Notes: generated from the sequence alone by a model not told the origin. A stretch of DNA of 64,000 nucleotides from Pseudomonas sp. J452 (GCF_024666525.1 NZ_CP088294.1:558001-622000); one strand, 5' to 3'. Numbered from the stretch's first letter, positions 52,916-62,384 are shown. Numbers and translations: made by a program.

Positions 52916-55900
52916 ATGGCTGACGAGTTTGATGTCCAAAGCGATCTAGGCTCTCTGTGGCATCGCTGGGACCCGCATATCCATACGCCCGGTACTGCTC
53001 TGAACGACCAATACACAGGGCCAGATCCCTGGGAGGAGTTCCTCAGTGCCATTGAAGCCTCAAGCCCGCCCATTCGTGCCCTGGGCATCACCGACTACTT
53101 CGGCATTGAGCGCTACGAGCAGGTCGTTGACCTAAAAAAACAGGGCCGGCTGCCAGGCGTTGGCCTGATTTTCCCCAACGTCGAACTGCGTCTGGGCATC
53201 GAGACGGCGAAGGCATCCGCAGTCAATATCCATCTGCTGTTCTCACCGCATGATTCGGATCATGTTGAGCGTATTAAGCGCTTCCTGCTGGAGTTCGAGT
53301 TTCCTCACCTGGGGGAGACCTATCGGTGCCATCGCGACGACCTCATCCGCCTGGGTCGCACTCACAAGGCACAGCTGACAAACGACGATGCAGCGCGATC
53401 CGAAGGTGCCAACCAATTCAAGGTAACTTTCGATCAACTTAAGCTGGCGTTGTCGAAGAACGAATGGGTCAAAAAGAACACCCTCATCGCTGTCGCGGGC
53501 GGAGAAAAAGATGGCTCATCTGGACTGCGCGACGCGACGGCCTCATTCGCAGCGCAGCGCAAGAATATCGAAGGTCTGGCGCATATCGTCTTCAGCGCGA
53601 ATCCGAAGCAAATCCGGTTCTGGCTCGGCAAAGAGTCAGCCTCGGTCGAAGAGCTCGAAAGTCAGTACAACGGCTGCAAACCGTGCTTGCATGGGTCGGA
53701 TGCACATTCTGCCGCCAAGGTAGGCCAACCCGATGGTGACCGCCGATGCTGGATCAAGGGCGACCTGACATTCGATTCGCTGCGCCAGATCTGCATCGAA
53801 CCTGAAGAGCGGGTTTTTGTTGGTGCCGAGCCTCCGCGCGGTGCGCTGGATAGCCATGCAATCAAGTCAGTGTCCGTCACAAACGCGCCGTGGATCGCGA
53901 ATGGCGCCGTAGCACTGAATGCGGGCCTAGTTGCCGTGATTGGCGCACGGGGGTCCGGCAAGACCGCACTGGCAGATTTGATCGCGGCCGGCGGCCTTGC
54001 GCTTTCCCCCCATCTGAACGAGCGATCTTTCATCCATCGGGCGAAACAACACCTCACCGACAGTGAAGCCGAGTTGCACTGGGCATCCGGAGAAAAGACC
54101 GGAAACCAGCTCACCGATACCGACATGGAAGACTATCTGGCCAGCCCGTATGTTCAGTACCTGTCGCAACAGTTTGTTGACCAGCTCTGCTCGGCGGAAG
54201 GCTTAGACGACGCTCTGGTCGCGGAGATCGAGCGAGTAATTTTCAATGCGCACCCGCTCACCGAGCGCCAGAGTGCCGACTCATTTATGGAACTGCTGAA
54301 TATTCGGCTGGATTCCTCACGCCAGATGCGGGAACGCCAGCAGCAGGCGCTGACTAGGGCATCCGCCGACCTCACCGATGAGCGCGTTAGGAAGGACGGC
54401 CTCAAGACACTAGAGAAGGATCGCGACGAGAAGAAACGCGCTATTGATAAGGACAAAACTGATCGTGACGCCCTGATCCCCAAGGGCAATGAAGAACGGG
54501 CCAGACGTCATGAACAAATCTCCCTTGCGGTCGATGCGAAACGGCAGCAAGTGGATCAAGCTACACGTAAGCATCAAACCCTGCTCCACCTGCAAAACGA
54601 CGTGCGTGATTTCCGGTCCAGGCAAGCGCCGGCAATCCTCGCCGACCTTAAGAGCGATCGCGAGAATGCCGGTTTAAGCGCCGCTGACTGGGATGCCTTC
54701 AAACTCGACTATGTAGGCCCAGTCGACTCGCTTCTGACCGAACACATCAAACAGGCGAGCCTTTTGATTGCTGAGCTGCAGGGTCCCGCGAATACCGATC
54801 CGGAGGTTCAGGCGAACCCTGATCCAGCAGTCGCACTTATTTCCTCGGACTCGAGCCTTGCCGATCAGTCTCTCTCCTTGCTGGAACGAGAGCTGGCTCG
54901 CATACGCGCACTGGTTGGCGTCGATGCGCAGAACGCCAAGCGCTTCACCACCTTGTCTGACAAGATCACCAGGGCAGAGGCTGCACTTAACAAAGTGCTC
55001 CAGCAGATTGAGCGCGCCCAAGGTGCCGACGAGCGCATACGAGTACTGGTCGACGCACGTCGCACGGCATATGCAGCCATCTTCGAGGCCATCGTCGAGG
55101 AAGAAAATGAGCTAGTAGATCTCTATGGGCCCATCAAGTCTCGCATTGAAGGGGCTGCCGGCTCTCTATCAAAGCTCTCGTTCTCGGTACGTCGAGTCGT
55201 CGATCTACCTGGATGGGCAGCCAAAGGTGAAAGCCTACTGGACTTACGCACCAACGGCCCCTTCAAAGGACGCGGCGAATTGTTGCGATCCGCGCGCGCC
55301 GGACTTCTATCGGCTTGGTCGACCGGTGACGCCACCCAAGCTGCCGCAGCCTTACTAGACTTCGTTAAAGCCAATGAGTCGGCGCTCAGGGCTCACATGC
55401 CTGAGAATGCTGACTTCCGCGCCTGGGCGCGCGATATCTCCGACTGGCTTTACAGCACCAATCACATCAATGTCGGATATGGCCTGCAGTATGACGGCGT
55501 CGATATCGAACAGTTGTCGCCCGGCACACGCGGCATCGTGTTGCTATTGCTGTACCTGGCCATTGATGCGGAAGACGACCGGCCGCTGATCATCGACCAG
55601 CCCGAGGAAAACCTGGACCCTCAGTCGATCTTCCAAGAGCTGGTACATCGTTTCCGTGATGCTAAAAAGCGGCGTCAGATCATCATCGTGACGCACAACG
55701 CCAACTTGGTGGTTAACACTGACGCGGATCAAGTGATCGTGGCTAAGTGCGGGTCGCATAGACCTGGCAAATTACCGCTCATTACCTACGTGAGCGGTAG
55801 CCTCGAAAACCCGCTCATTAGGCAGCACGTCTGCGAAATCCTAGAAGGTGGTGAGCGTGCTTTCAAAGAGCGCGCCAAACGACTGCGGGTTTCAATCTGA
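52916..55900 (+). CDS. TrlF-like PHP-domain plus SMC-like ATPase
   Basis: 994 residues. N-terminal PHP phosphoesterase-like domain: WDPHIHTPGTAL (H21, H23), NVELRL, and HGSDAHSAAKVG (~260). Then an ABC/SMC-type ATPase: Walker A GARGSGKTAL (~344-353), long helical coiled-coil region (~465-560 and ~640-760), ABC signature-like SPGTRGIVLLL (~865), and Walker B PLIIDQPEENLDP (~890) with a downstream His in VTHNANLV. This architecture is that of TrlF-family ATPases, often found near defence genes, though its role here is inferred. First gene of the island, convergent with the nuclease block. Confidence 0.8.
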   Translation: MADEFDVQSDLGSLWHRWDPHIHTPGTALNDQYTGPDPWEEFLSAIEASSPPIRALGITDYFGIERYEQVVDLKKQGRLPGVGLIFPNVELRLGIETAKASAVNIHLLFSPHDSDHVERIKRFLLEFEFPHLGETYRCHRDDLIRLGRTHKAQLTNDDAARSEGANQFKVTFDQLKLALSKNEWVKKNTLIAVAGGEKDGSSGLRDATASFAAQRKNIEGLAHIVFSANPKQIRFWLGKESASVEELESQYNGCKPCLHGSDAHSAAKVGQPDGDRRCWIKGDLTFDSLRQICIEPEERVFVGAEPPRGALDSHAIKSVSVTNAPWIANGAVALNAGLVAVIGARGSGKTALADLIAAGGLALSPHLNERSFIHRAKQHLTDSEAELHWASGEKTGNQLTDTDMEDYLASPYVQYLSQQFVDQLCSAEGLDDALVAEIERVIFNAHPLTERQSADSFMELLNIRLDSSRQMRERQQQALTRASADLTDERVRKDGLKTLEKDRDEKKRAIDKDKTDRDALIPKGNEERARRHEQISLAVDAKRQQVDQATRKHQTLLHLQNDVRDFRSRQAPAILADLKSDRENAGLSAADWDAFKLDYVGPVDSLLTEHIKQASLLIAELQGPANTDPEVQANPDPAVALISSDSSLADQSLSLLERELARIRALVGVDAQNAKRFTTLSDKITRAEAALNKVLQQIERAQGADERIRVLVDARRTAYAAIFEAIVEEENELVDLYGPIKSRIEGAAGSLSKLSFSVRRVVDLPGWAAKGESLLDLRTNGPFKGRGELLRSARAGLLSAWSTGDATQAAAALLDFVKANESALRAHMPENADFRAWARDISDWLYSTNHINVGYGLQYDGVDIEQLSPGTRGIVLLLLYLAIDAEDDRPLIIDQPEENLDPQSIFQELVHRFRDAKKRRQIIIVTHNANLVVNTDADQVIVAKCGSHRPGKLPLITYVSGSLENPLIRQHVCEILEGGERAFKERAKRLRVSI

Positions 55901-55917
55901 ACCCGATCGCCGGAGAC

Positions 55918-55940
55918 CTTGATGGGGCCGCCCCATCAAG
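55918..55940. terminator. Hairpin between convergent TrlF-like gene and nuclease block
   Basis: Perfect 10-bp inverted repeat CTTGATGGGG/CCCCATCAAG with a CCG loop. No T-run, so it may be rho-independent only weakly, or protect the 3' ends of both transcripts. Confidence 0.5.
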
Positions 55941-56012
55941 CCGGTCACAGCATGACGTATGTTGGCACCACCATCTGAGTGTGCTCTTTGAGATCTAGCT
56001 GTCCGGGGCGAT

Positions 56013-57791
56013 TCACTGAGGTCGACTGCGGCTTATCAAACCCTGGATAGCAACAGCGACTTTACCCAGAGCATCAATAACTCCGTCCATAACAAAATCT
56101 AAAGCTCTTCCATAGCCTGCATTGACAGTTGCTATATCGAAACCAAGTTGCTGCAGGGTGCTCAGGCACCGCTCCATAGCCTCGTGAGCATCAGCGATTC
56201 TGAGATCGTTATTCAAGAACAAGGGGGCCATGGCTTCATTGCGATCATTCCAGCCCTCGGGCTCGCTACCTGAAGCGAAGGTATCGCTCGCCTCCTCATG
56301 AACGTTCAGTCTTTCGATGACATTCAAAAGTGCCTGCAAAAGCTTGAGACTTCCGAGGTCTTTGACCGCCGCTCTCGGACACCCAGCATGCTCTAACAAT
56401 GACTTGAGATAGCCGTTTGGAACGCGCTGCCAGACCTCATGCAAACTCTTGCAGCGAGCGAGGAACATCTGTTGTGTCATGTCCAATGGTGCCACTTGGG
56501 CAAGGCGACTGAGCGCTGGATAGGCCAACCAACCATTTGCCGCCACCTCTGTACGCTGGAAACCTGTCAGCTCTTCTGCCGACTTGTTCAGACCCACGGC
56601 TCTACCTAGTGCAGAAAGGCCGTCGCCCAACTGTAAAAGCACATCGAGCAGCCGCTGCACCTTCGCAACAACATGCTCTTCATTCAGGTCCACATGCGCT
56701 AAGTCGGCCGGATCAACCGCAAATGATCGGGCATGCACTATCTCGCGATCAGGCTTCGCTTTGTAAAGCTCACGCATCGGCACTTGGAGCAGGTTTCTCC
56801 CAACCCGCCGACAAGCTGTGAAACTCCACTGCCCTCTGTATGAAGGACTGCAATGCCACTGCCCCCAAACATAAGCAGGCACCGAGTCATAAAAAGCACT
56901 CTCCTCATATCTCTTTAGGAACCGATCATCGAGATAGACCGGATCATTCCCCACCAATGCGTTTGCTCGTGCGTGAGTCATAGGCTGGGCATGACCTGGC
57001 CATAGGATGCCCTCAGCAGTTTGCTCTGGACAGAGCTCTGGCGTTACCGCCTCAACTGAGGCCCAAAGCTGTAGTAGGAGACCTCCCTTATGCTCGCGGA
57101 TGTCTAACTCGTACCAGGCGACACCTTCGGTAGGCTTGCAGCCTACATGAGACTTTCCTCCCATAACCGCTCGCACCTCGGGGACATCCGGTAGCTGGGC
57201 TGAGTAGTAAAAAACTCGCACACCCCGGGCACCGCGTAGCCAAAGATAGCGACGGAGGTACTCATTCGACATGCGCCAACTTACGGGCCTCTTCAAGTTC
57301 CAGTGATATTCACTGGACACCTCTCCCTCGGCCACACCAAATTCTGGAAGCCCTAAGTCATCAAAGACAAGACTCTGATGCTCGTTACCAACGCAGCGAG
57401 GGGTCAATCCGAGTGCCATCCAAACCTTCTCCGCGAGGTTGAAGGTGTAGAAGGAGCCATCACCCCATGACGCCACAATGTAATCGTACCCTGAGATGGA
57501 GGGCGTAAAACTCGCAGAACAGCCAAACACCTCGCCTGCGGGAACAGAGTACTCAACGACGCCACTAGCACCTTCGTCCAGGACCTCAAGCGGGACATCC
57601 TGACCGACAGGAACCACGGCCATCAGTAAATGAAGATGCTCGGCCTCCATCCCATCCGGATCACTCTCGTAGAGTGACGCTACCTCCACCATCTGCCTCG
57701 GTGACATACCTGCTGGTGCCAAGAGCTGTTTCAACCGTTCTGGCAGACAATCCAAAGGAAGTGGAAAGGCCTCTAAATAATTAATAGTCAT
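56013..57791 (-). CDS. Unknown 592-residue protein, third gene of nuclease block
   Basis: No family recognised. N-terminal ~300 residues are mixed alpha/beta with many Trp/Tyr (FGCSASFTPSISGYDYIVASWGDGS; TEGVAWYELDIREHKGGLLLQLWASVE). The C-terminal half is mainly helical (~400-590). No clear nuclease, HTH or membrane motif. It starts 6 bp after the 1080-residue nuclease gene and so is translated from the same message. Confidence 0.75.
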   Translation of the reverse strand: MTINYLEAFPLPLDCLPERLKQLLAPAGMSPRQMVEVASLYESDPDGMEAEHLHLLMAVVPVGQDVPLEVLDEGASGVVEYSVPAGEVFGCSASFTPSISGYDYIVASWGDGSFYTFNLAEKVWMALGLTPRCVGNEHQSLVFDDLGLPEFGVAEGEVSSEYHWNLKRPVSWRMSNEYLRRYLWLRGARGVRVFYYSAQLPDVPEVRAVMGGKSHVGCKPTEGVAWYELDIREHKGGLLLQLWASVEAVTPELCPEQTAEGILWPGHAQPMTHARANALVGNDPVYLDDRFLKRYEESAFYDSVPAYVWGQWHCSPSYRGQWSFTACRRVGRNLLQVPMRELYKAKPDREIVHARSFAVDPADLAHVDLNEEHVVAKVQRLLDVLLQLGDGLSALGRAVGLNKSAEELTGFQRTEVAANGWLAYPALSRLAQVAPLDMTQQMFLARCKSLHEVWQRVPNGYLKSLLEHAGCPRAAVKDLGSLKLLQALLNVIERLNVHEEASDTFASGSEPEGWNDRNEAMAPLFLNNDLRIADAHEAMERCLSTLQQLGFDIATVNAGYGRALDFVMDGVIDALGKVAVAIQGLISRSRPQ

Positions 57792-57797
57792 TGCGTA

Positions 57798-60700
57798 TCA
57801 ACTAGCCCCTTCATTATCACCCGCCCCCGGTTCACCAAATCGCTCACGGTACAGTTGAGCCCCAAGCGCCATGACCTCCAGATCATTCTTCCCGACGTCC
57901 GTAGCGGATCTGACTACCAGTTTTCTCTTCATGATCGCCATCTCAAAGAGAAGCTCTGGCTGCCCATCTTTAAGAATCGCCGGTAGAAGAAGATAGGCAC
58001 CCACCCTTTTAAAAGCGCCCAAGAAACGCGACAAATTGGCATCGCTGGCAGCTTCCATAGTCTGCATTCGCGAAACTATTGTGTGTGCCTTCCGGTTCGA
58101 CGGCTCCTCTGTCTCAGGTGGGCTCGAGGTAATTAGGAGCCGGTAATGTGCCGGGTGCTCACGGGATATCCCCTGTATTACCGCCAGGTAGATTTCTTCA
58201 TTTAGATCGGCACTTCCTATGCGCTCACGCCAGCGGGCAAAGATTTTGGTGGCCGCCCCCGCATCGGTGAACATCAGCGCCAACGCCGGCGGGGCATTGC
58301 GAGCAAAATCAGCGACGAAGACTCCTCGCCAGCCAGCCTGATCCCAAAGATGGACATCAATGACCGACCGTACCCCGAGTTGGCGGTGATCGCTCAACGA
58401 GTCGGGCGAAATCAGGGTTTCCTCATCGACCTCGGCGGTTTCATCGCTACGCACCGTTAGGGGGACACGTTTAATCACAGGCCGTGTGGGCTCAAGAGCA
58501 AACTCTGTATTCGCCATGTCAGACCACGCAGTGATCGTGGAAAAGGAGTGATTGAATAGACGCTGTCGGCTGTTGCCGACCGTCACGATCATGGCAATCC
58601 GATCCAGCACTGCTTCGCTCTCGAACAGCTGATCAAGGGTGGTCTCTAGGTCAGGAACATGGCAGGTCGCGGCAAAGATGGTGGCCGCCAGATGGATCAG
58701 CGTCTGCTGAACTTCTTGTGTTCGAGCGTGCGAGCTCGCCGCCAGCCCGCTAGGCCACGTCACCGTAGCAGTCATGTCCTCTTCATTCACACTGAATCCA
58801 GGTGCCGCATTCTGGCCGGTCTCCTGAACGGTAATTCTGAAACACTCGGTGTGAGCAGCGACTCTGAGTTGGAGAGCAGTGGCAAAAAGAGCCTCAATAG
58901 TGCCTAAGATGGCCTCTGCCAAGGGAATTGATGTCTCAGTGCATGGATGTTGAATCGAAACCAGCATGCCCTGCACCCGTGAGACGAGATATTGCGATGT
59001 TCCCTCATTGAAAATCACGGGGTAATCGGTATTGCTGCCAGCTGGCTGACTGGCAATCTGGGAGAAAAGCTCAGCAACCTGCTCGAACGTCTCCTGCTCA
59101 GGGATGGTCCCTTCCTCTCGCAGCTTCGCCTCGTGGCCAAGAACATAGAGCAGAGCATTTCGGCTATGCATCAAACCCAACCGTTCCAGCACCTCAGGTA
59201 GTTGAGTGACTCGCCGGAGATTATTCTCATTTAAGTTCACAAGTTGGCAGGTGAGGATCAGATCCAACTCTCCCAGGCGTTTCCTGACTCGCTCCTGGGA
59301 TTGATCATCGAGCGGTAGCCCGTTCGCACAGCCATGTACCAGCCGGACCGCCTCCAGCAGGTCGGGTAGATGACGGAGCTCGACAGTAATCCAGACTAGG
59401 ATCATTAATGTCGGAACAATCGATGCGGGAAGGTCATGGTCTTCGTCAGCAGCAATAAACATCGATGCAATCGCAAAAATGCAACTGGCGCGTGCTGCCC
59501 ATAGAAGCCCCGCACTACGATATGCCAAGGCGAGAAGCTGTGATGCTTCAATCAGAGCTTCGGAGTACTCCTTCTTAGTCAATTGTCGGACTGCCTTGCC
59601 TAGCAGCCGAATCATCTCGAAGTTGTCCTTGAAGTCGAGCTGCCTTGCCCGCTTCAGAAGTACCAGAGCTCCCTGCGCCTCGCCCGTACGCTCGGTCACG
59701 AACGCAGCCATTTCATCAACCAGCGCAGCGTAGCCAGGGTCATTGGCTGCGGCGTTGCCGAAAACCTCGATCAAGTTTGTTAACCGCTCCGCGGAAAACT
59801 CGCCTAGACCTCGCGCCTGCCGAAGCACTTCTGAGAACTGCGGCCAGAGCTCAACTAGTAGTTGCTGGTCATCAGCCAATGCGGCTCGATTAACGTCAAG
59901 GACAAGCATTGATGTCCTTGCTTCCAAAGCGTGATTCGGCCGCTCTAGCTCGGCCGCCATCAAGGTCAATTTTTCGCGTAGACGACGAACACGCTCATCG
60001 AGCTGAGCCTCCTCAGCTGTCAGGTGCTGATGAATTACTGAGTTGAAAAGCAACTGGGCCAAATTGCAAAGCAGCTCAAGGTTCTTGGCATGGCCGGTAT
60101 CCAGAACCAACTGCTCGAATGCCTCGTACCCCTCATTCATCAAAGCTATATCATCGAACCACCAAAAGGCCGTCCAGAGTTTTTCGTAGTGGGCCTCAAG
60201 CTTCTGACGGTGATTGCCGTAGCGTGCAGCCAAGCGGATGGCTCTTTCAAACCGACCATCTGTTTCTGTCCGAGGACGCTCCAGGTTACGGGACAGCTTG
60301 GCAGCTACAAGCGCTTCCGTCGCTCGTTGCATTTCCATTCCCTTGAACTCACCGGGACGTGCGAGCGACTGCTCAAGCTCTTCTAATTGTTGGTTACGCG
60401 AGTAGTCGGACGGCCCCAGACGGCGACTGTCGGCCACCTCTTGCCCGACATGCAGGTAGTGGTAGGCCAAGTCTCTATGGTCATGATCAATGACCTTATC
60501 AACGATCCAACTGCGGTCCAGGATCGTAACGATGACTCCGTACAGTTTTGAGAGCTCATCCTCCAATTGCGCGCGTTTTTTGGCGGGTGCAAATTGTGCC
60601 GTAACGCAGATAATTTTCTTGTATCCGCGCTGAGTTGCAACAATTCCAGCGACATCACTGCGTACCTTTTCCGCCCATTTCTTTTTCGCGCTGAACGCGA

Positions 60701-61040
60701 AGGCCCAGCGTTCCTGGCCGGCCGCAATATTGCCAATGTAAGTATGCTCGGCGAGCTCCTCGGCAACAGGATAGGTCTCTGCATCCGCCTTGCTATCACC
60801 TCCTCCTTCAGGCCCCGTGGATGGCTTGAGGTTGGGACAGATCATCCGTTCGCACAGTTTTCGACAAAATATCTCGAAGTCATGCATCTCATTGCGCGAG
60901 GTGATGCTTTCCAGACAGTACTCAAGCATTTTGGCGTCCAACAGGTAGGACACTCGATCAGCACTATCGGAGTAAAACTCCGGACGCAGCTGCCGCATAA
61001 AGTGCGAAGGCGATAATCTTGAATCTTGCTCCATAGCCAT
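57798..61040 (-). CDS. Large protein with N-terminal Mrr/PD-(D/E)XK-like nuclease domain and helical-repeat body
   Basis: 1080 residues. Residues ~50-190 resemble a restriction-endonuclease-like domain: FEIFCRKLCERMICPN (Glu56), GPEGGGDSKADAET (Asp82, Glu88), ERWAFAFSAKKKWAEKV (Lys119), and LDRSWIVDKV. This pattern, GGGD...ET...FxAK, fits a PD-(D/E)XK active site. The remaining ~850 residues are mostly helical and look like TPR-type or other alpha-helical repeats, with some beta-rich stretches near ~740-900. Second gene of the block, 28 bp after the PIN-like gene. Sensor-plus-effector layout suggests a defence role, by inference. Confidence 0.8.
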   Translation of the reverse strand: MAMEQDSRLSPSHFMRQLRPEFYSDSADRVSYLLDAKMLEYCLESITSRNEMHDFEIFCRKLCERMICPNLKPSTGPEGGGDSKADAETYPVAEELAEHTYIGNIAAGQERWAFAFSAKKKWAEKVRSDVAGIVATQRGYKKIICVTAQFAPAKKRAQLEDELSKLYGVIVTILDRSWIVDKVIDHDHRDLAYHYLHVGQEVADSRRLGPSDYSRNQQLEELEQSLARPGEFKGMEMQRATEALVAAKLSRNLERPRTETDGRFERAIRLAARYGNHRQKLEAHYEKLWTAFWWFDDIALMNEGYEAFEQLVLDTGHAKNLELLCNLAQLLFNSVIHQHLTAEEAQLDERVRRLREKLTLMAAELERPNHALEARTSMLVLDVNRAALADDQQLLVELWPQFSEVLRQARGLGEFSAERLTNLIEVFGNAAANDPGYAALVDEMAAFVTERTGEAQGALVLLKRARQLDFKDNFEMIRLLGKAVRQLTKKEYSEALIEASQLLALAYRSAGLLWAARASCIFAIASMFIAADEDHDLPASIVPTLMILVWITVELRHLPDLLEAVRLVHGCANGLPLDDQSQERVRKRLGELDLILTCQLVNLNENNLRRVTQLPEVLERLGLMHSRNALLYVLGHEAKLREEGTIPEQETFEQVAELFSQIASQPAGSNTDYPVIFNEGTSQYLVSRVQGMLVSIQHPCTETSIPLAEAILGTIEALFATALQLRVAAHTECFRITVQETGQNAAPGFSVNEEDMTATVTWPSGLAASSHARTQEVQQTLIHLAATIFAATCHVPDLETTLDQLFESEAVLDRIAMIVTVGNSRQRLFNHSFSTITAWSDMANTEFALEPTRPVIKRVPLTVRSDETAEVDEETLISPDSLSDHRQLGVRSVIDVHLWDQAGWRGVFVADFARNAPPALALMFTDAGAATKIFARWRERIGSADLNEEIYLAVIQGISREHPAHYRLLITSSPPETEEPSNRKAHTIVSRMQTMEAASDANLSRFLGAFKRVGAYLLLPAILKDGQPELLFEMAIMKRKLVVRSATDVGKNDLEVMALGAQLYRERFGEPGAGDNEGAS

Positions 61041-61068
61041 TGCCAGCCCCTAACCGTCCAGAGTCATA

Positions 61069-62124
61069 TCATTCAAACTGAAGCCTAACTTCCTCGATAA
61101 CAGCGTGAGCCGCCGCAACAAAAACGTCCATATCTATCTCGCGAGATTGATGATAGTGCGCCCGCCGCATACTTCTTATCCCAAAATCCATTTCCGCCTG
61201 CTGCCAGTAGCCATCCTTTGAGTGCTCAAAAATCACAGAACCCACAGCATATTTTCCAGCTTCACCATCGAGATTCACATGATGAAATATATTGCTAAAA
61301 TCAACCAACTTTTCATCTTTAGTTGCAATCCATGAGTCTTGTTTTACACCATCAAGACCGTGCTCATCCATAGAGTTTGCCGCTTGAAGAAGCAATAAAT
61401 CACTTGCCCCATTAAAGGCGATTGCCAACACCTCAGAAGGACTACGAGGAGATTTATTATCACGCGTTTTCAAAAAATTACCCCTAATTCTCCTTCTAAT
61501 ATCAATAACTTCCCTACAATCAGCGGGAGGCTCAGCAAAACAGTACTTTGCAATTTCAATCTCCGCCGCACTTAAAATATCAACCTTGCTCTCCAAGCAA
61601 TCTAGATACGCCTTGAATTTATCAATAGGTTTACCATGGTTCTTTTTATCAACCAGATTCAAATATGCAATACACGTGAACGGCACCGCCATAACTGCTT
61701 GCGATTCGGGAGAAAGATCCTCAAAACCATAACCATCACTAGCTGCCTTGAAAATGGTTCGCGTGCTATTCGGGGTATCAACAAACCCAGGCAGATGTGC
61801 AGACAAAAAGGACTCGTAGTACTCTCTCGACCTATTAGCCGCCTCAGGCGGCATTTCCTTTAGCGCTAACCCGGGAGAAATACAAATACTCTTGGGCGGG
61901 CATCTCTGCAACAAACTAATCAAATTATGCAAGCCTTGAGCTTTTACAGACGACCATTTATTTCCATTTTTTACTACCTTCTCCATGCTTATAAGAATAT
62001 TGGTATCCAAAGACAATGAAGTTTCAATTCCTCTTGCGTGATTTCGCGCCACCACAACTGGATCTAGCCTCTCCTCGCCACCTAAACTTCTACTTGGCTT
62101 AATAAACAGAGTTCTTTTTTCCAT
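61069..62124 (-). CDS. PIN-like domain protein, first gene of SOS-boxed block
   Basis: 351 residues. A PIN-type active site can be read: SLSLDTNILISM (Asp40), KEMPPEA (Glu ~91), NGASDLLLLQAAN (Asp242) and WIATKDEKLVDF (Asp270). PIN domains are metal-dependent RNases, seen in toxins and defence. It is longer than usual toxins (~130 residues), and no antitoxin-like small gene precedes it. The gene is visibly AT-rich, unlike its flanks, which suggests recent acquisition. A LexA box lies ~130 bp upstream. Confidence 0.78.
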   Translation of the reverse strand: MEKRTLFIKPSRSLGGEERLDPVVVARNHARGIETSLSLDTNILISMEKVVKNGNKWSSVKAQGLHNLISLLQRCPPKSICISPGLALKEMPPEAANRSREYYESFLSAHLPGFVDTPNSTRTIFKAASDGYGFEDLSPESQAVMAVPFTCIAYLNLVDKKNHGKPIDKFKAYLDCLESKVDILSAAEIEIAKYCFAEPPADCREVIDIRRRIRGNFLKTRDNKSPRSPSEVLAIAFNGASDLLLLQAANSMDEHGLDGVKQDSWIATKDEKLVDFSNIFHHVNLDGEAGKYAVGSVIFEHSKDGYWQQAEMDFGIRSMRRAHYHQSREIDMDVFVAAAHAVIEEVRLQFE

Positions 62125-62255
62125 ATACCCTACTTAAATTCTGAATTTCGAAAAGTGGCGGTGATTGAAGGTACTGCAGCTGGAGAGGCGGGTACCAAGC
62201 CATACCTCGAGGGAGGCCACCGCATGCTGTATGGCCAACAGGTGCCGCCAACAAA

Positions 62256-62275
62256 TACTGTACGCACATACAGCA
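62256..62275 (-). promoter_or_regulatory. LexA (SOS) operator upstream of the PIN/nuclease block
   Basis: Plus-strand sequence TACTGTACGCACATACAGCA fits the LexA pattern CTGT-N8-ACAG exactly (62258-62273). On the minus strand it overlaps a possible promoter, TTGCTT - 17 bp - CAGTAT, placing the operator between -35 and -10. Distance to the PIN-like ATG is ~130 bp. No other match of this quality was seen in the window. Confidence 0.7.
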
Positions 62276-62354
62276 AAAAGCAACTACCCCCATTTTCAAT
62301 CACTGCCAAAACACTCCCACATCCGAACTCCATAGCCGAGTGACGAGACGAGAC

Positions 62355-62384
62355 TTGAATGAGCAGAGAGCAAGCTCGTATGAT
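62355..62384 (+). promoter_or_regulatory. Candidate sigma-70 promoter for the 62525 gene
   Basis: TTGAAT (62355-62360), 18-bp spacer, TATGAT (62379-62384). The resulting leader is ~135 nt and holds a 7-bp hairpin. Confidence 0.4.

Noticed and set aside
62227..62241. Second LexA-like CTGT...ACAG
   Set aside because: Spacer is 7 rather than 8 bases, so the half-sites are out of register.
62155..62343. 62-codon ORF covering the LexA box
   Set aside because: No ribosome site and it spans the operator; unlikely to be coding.
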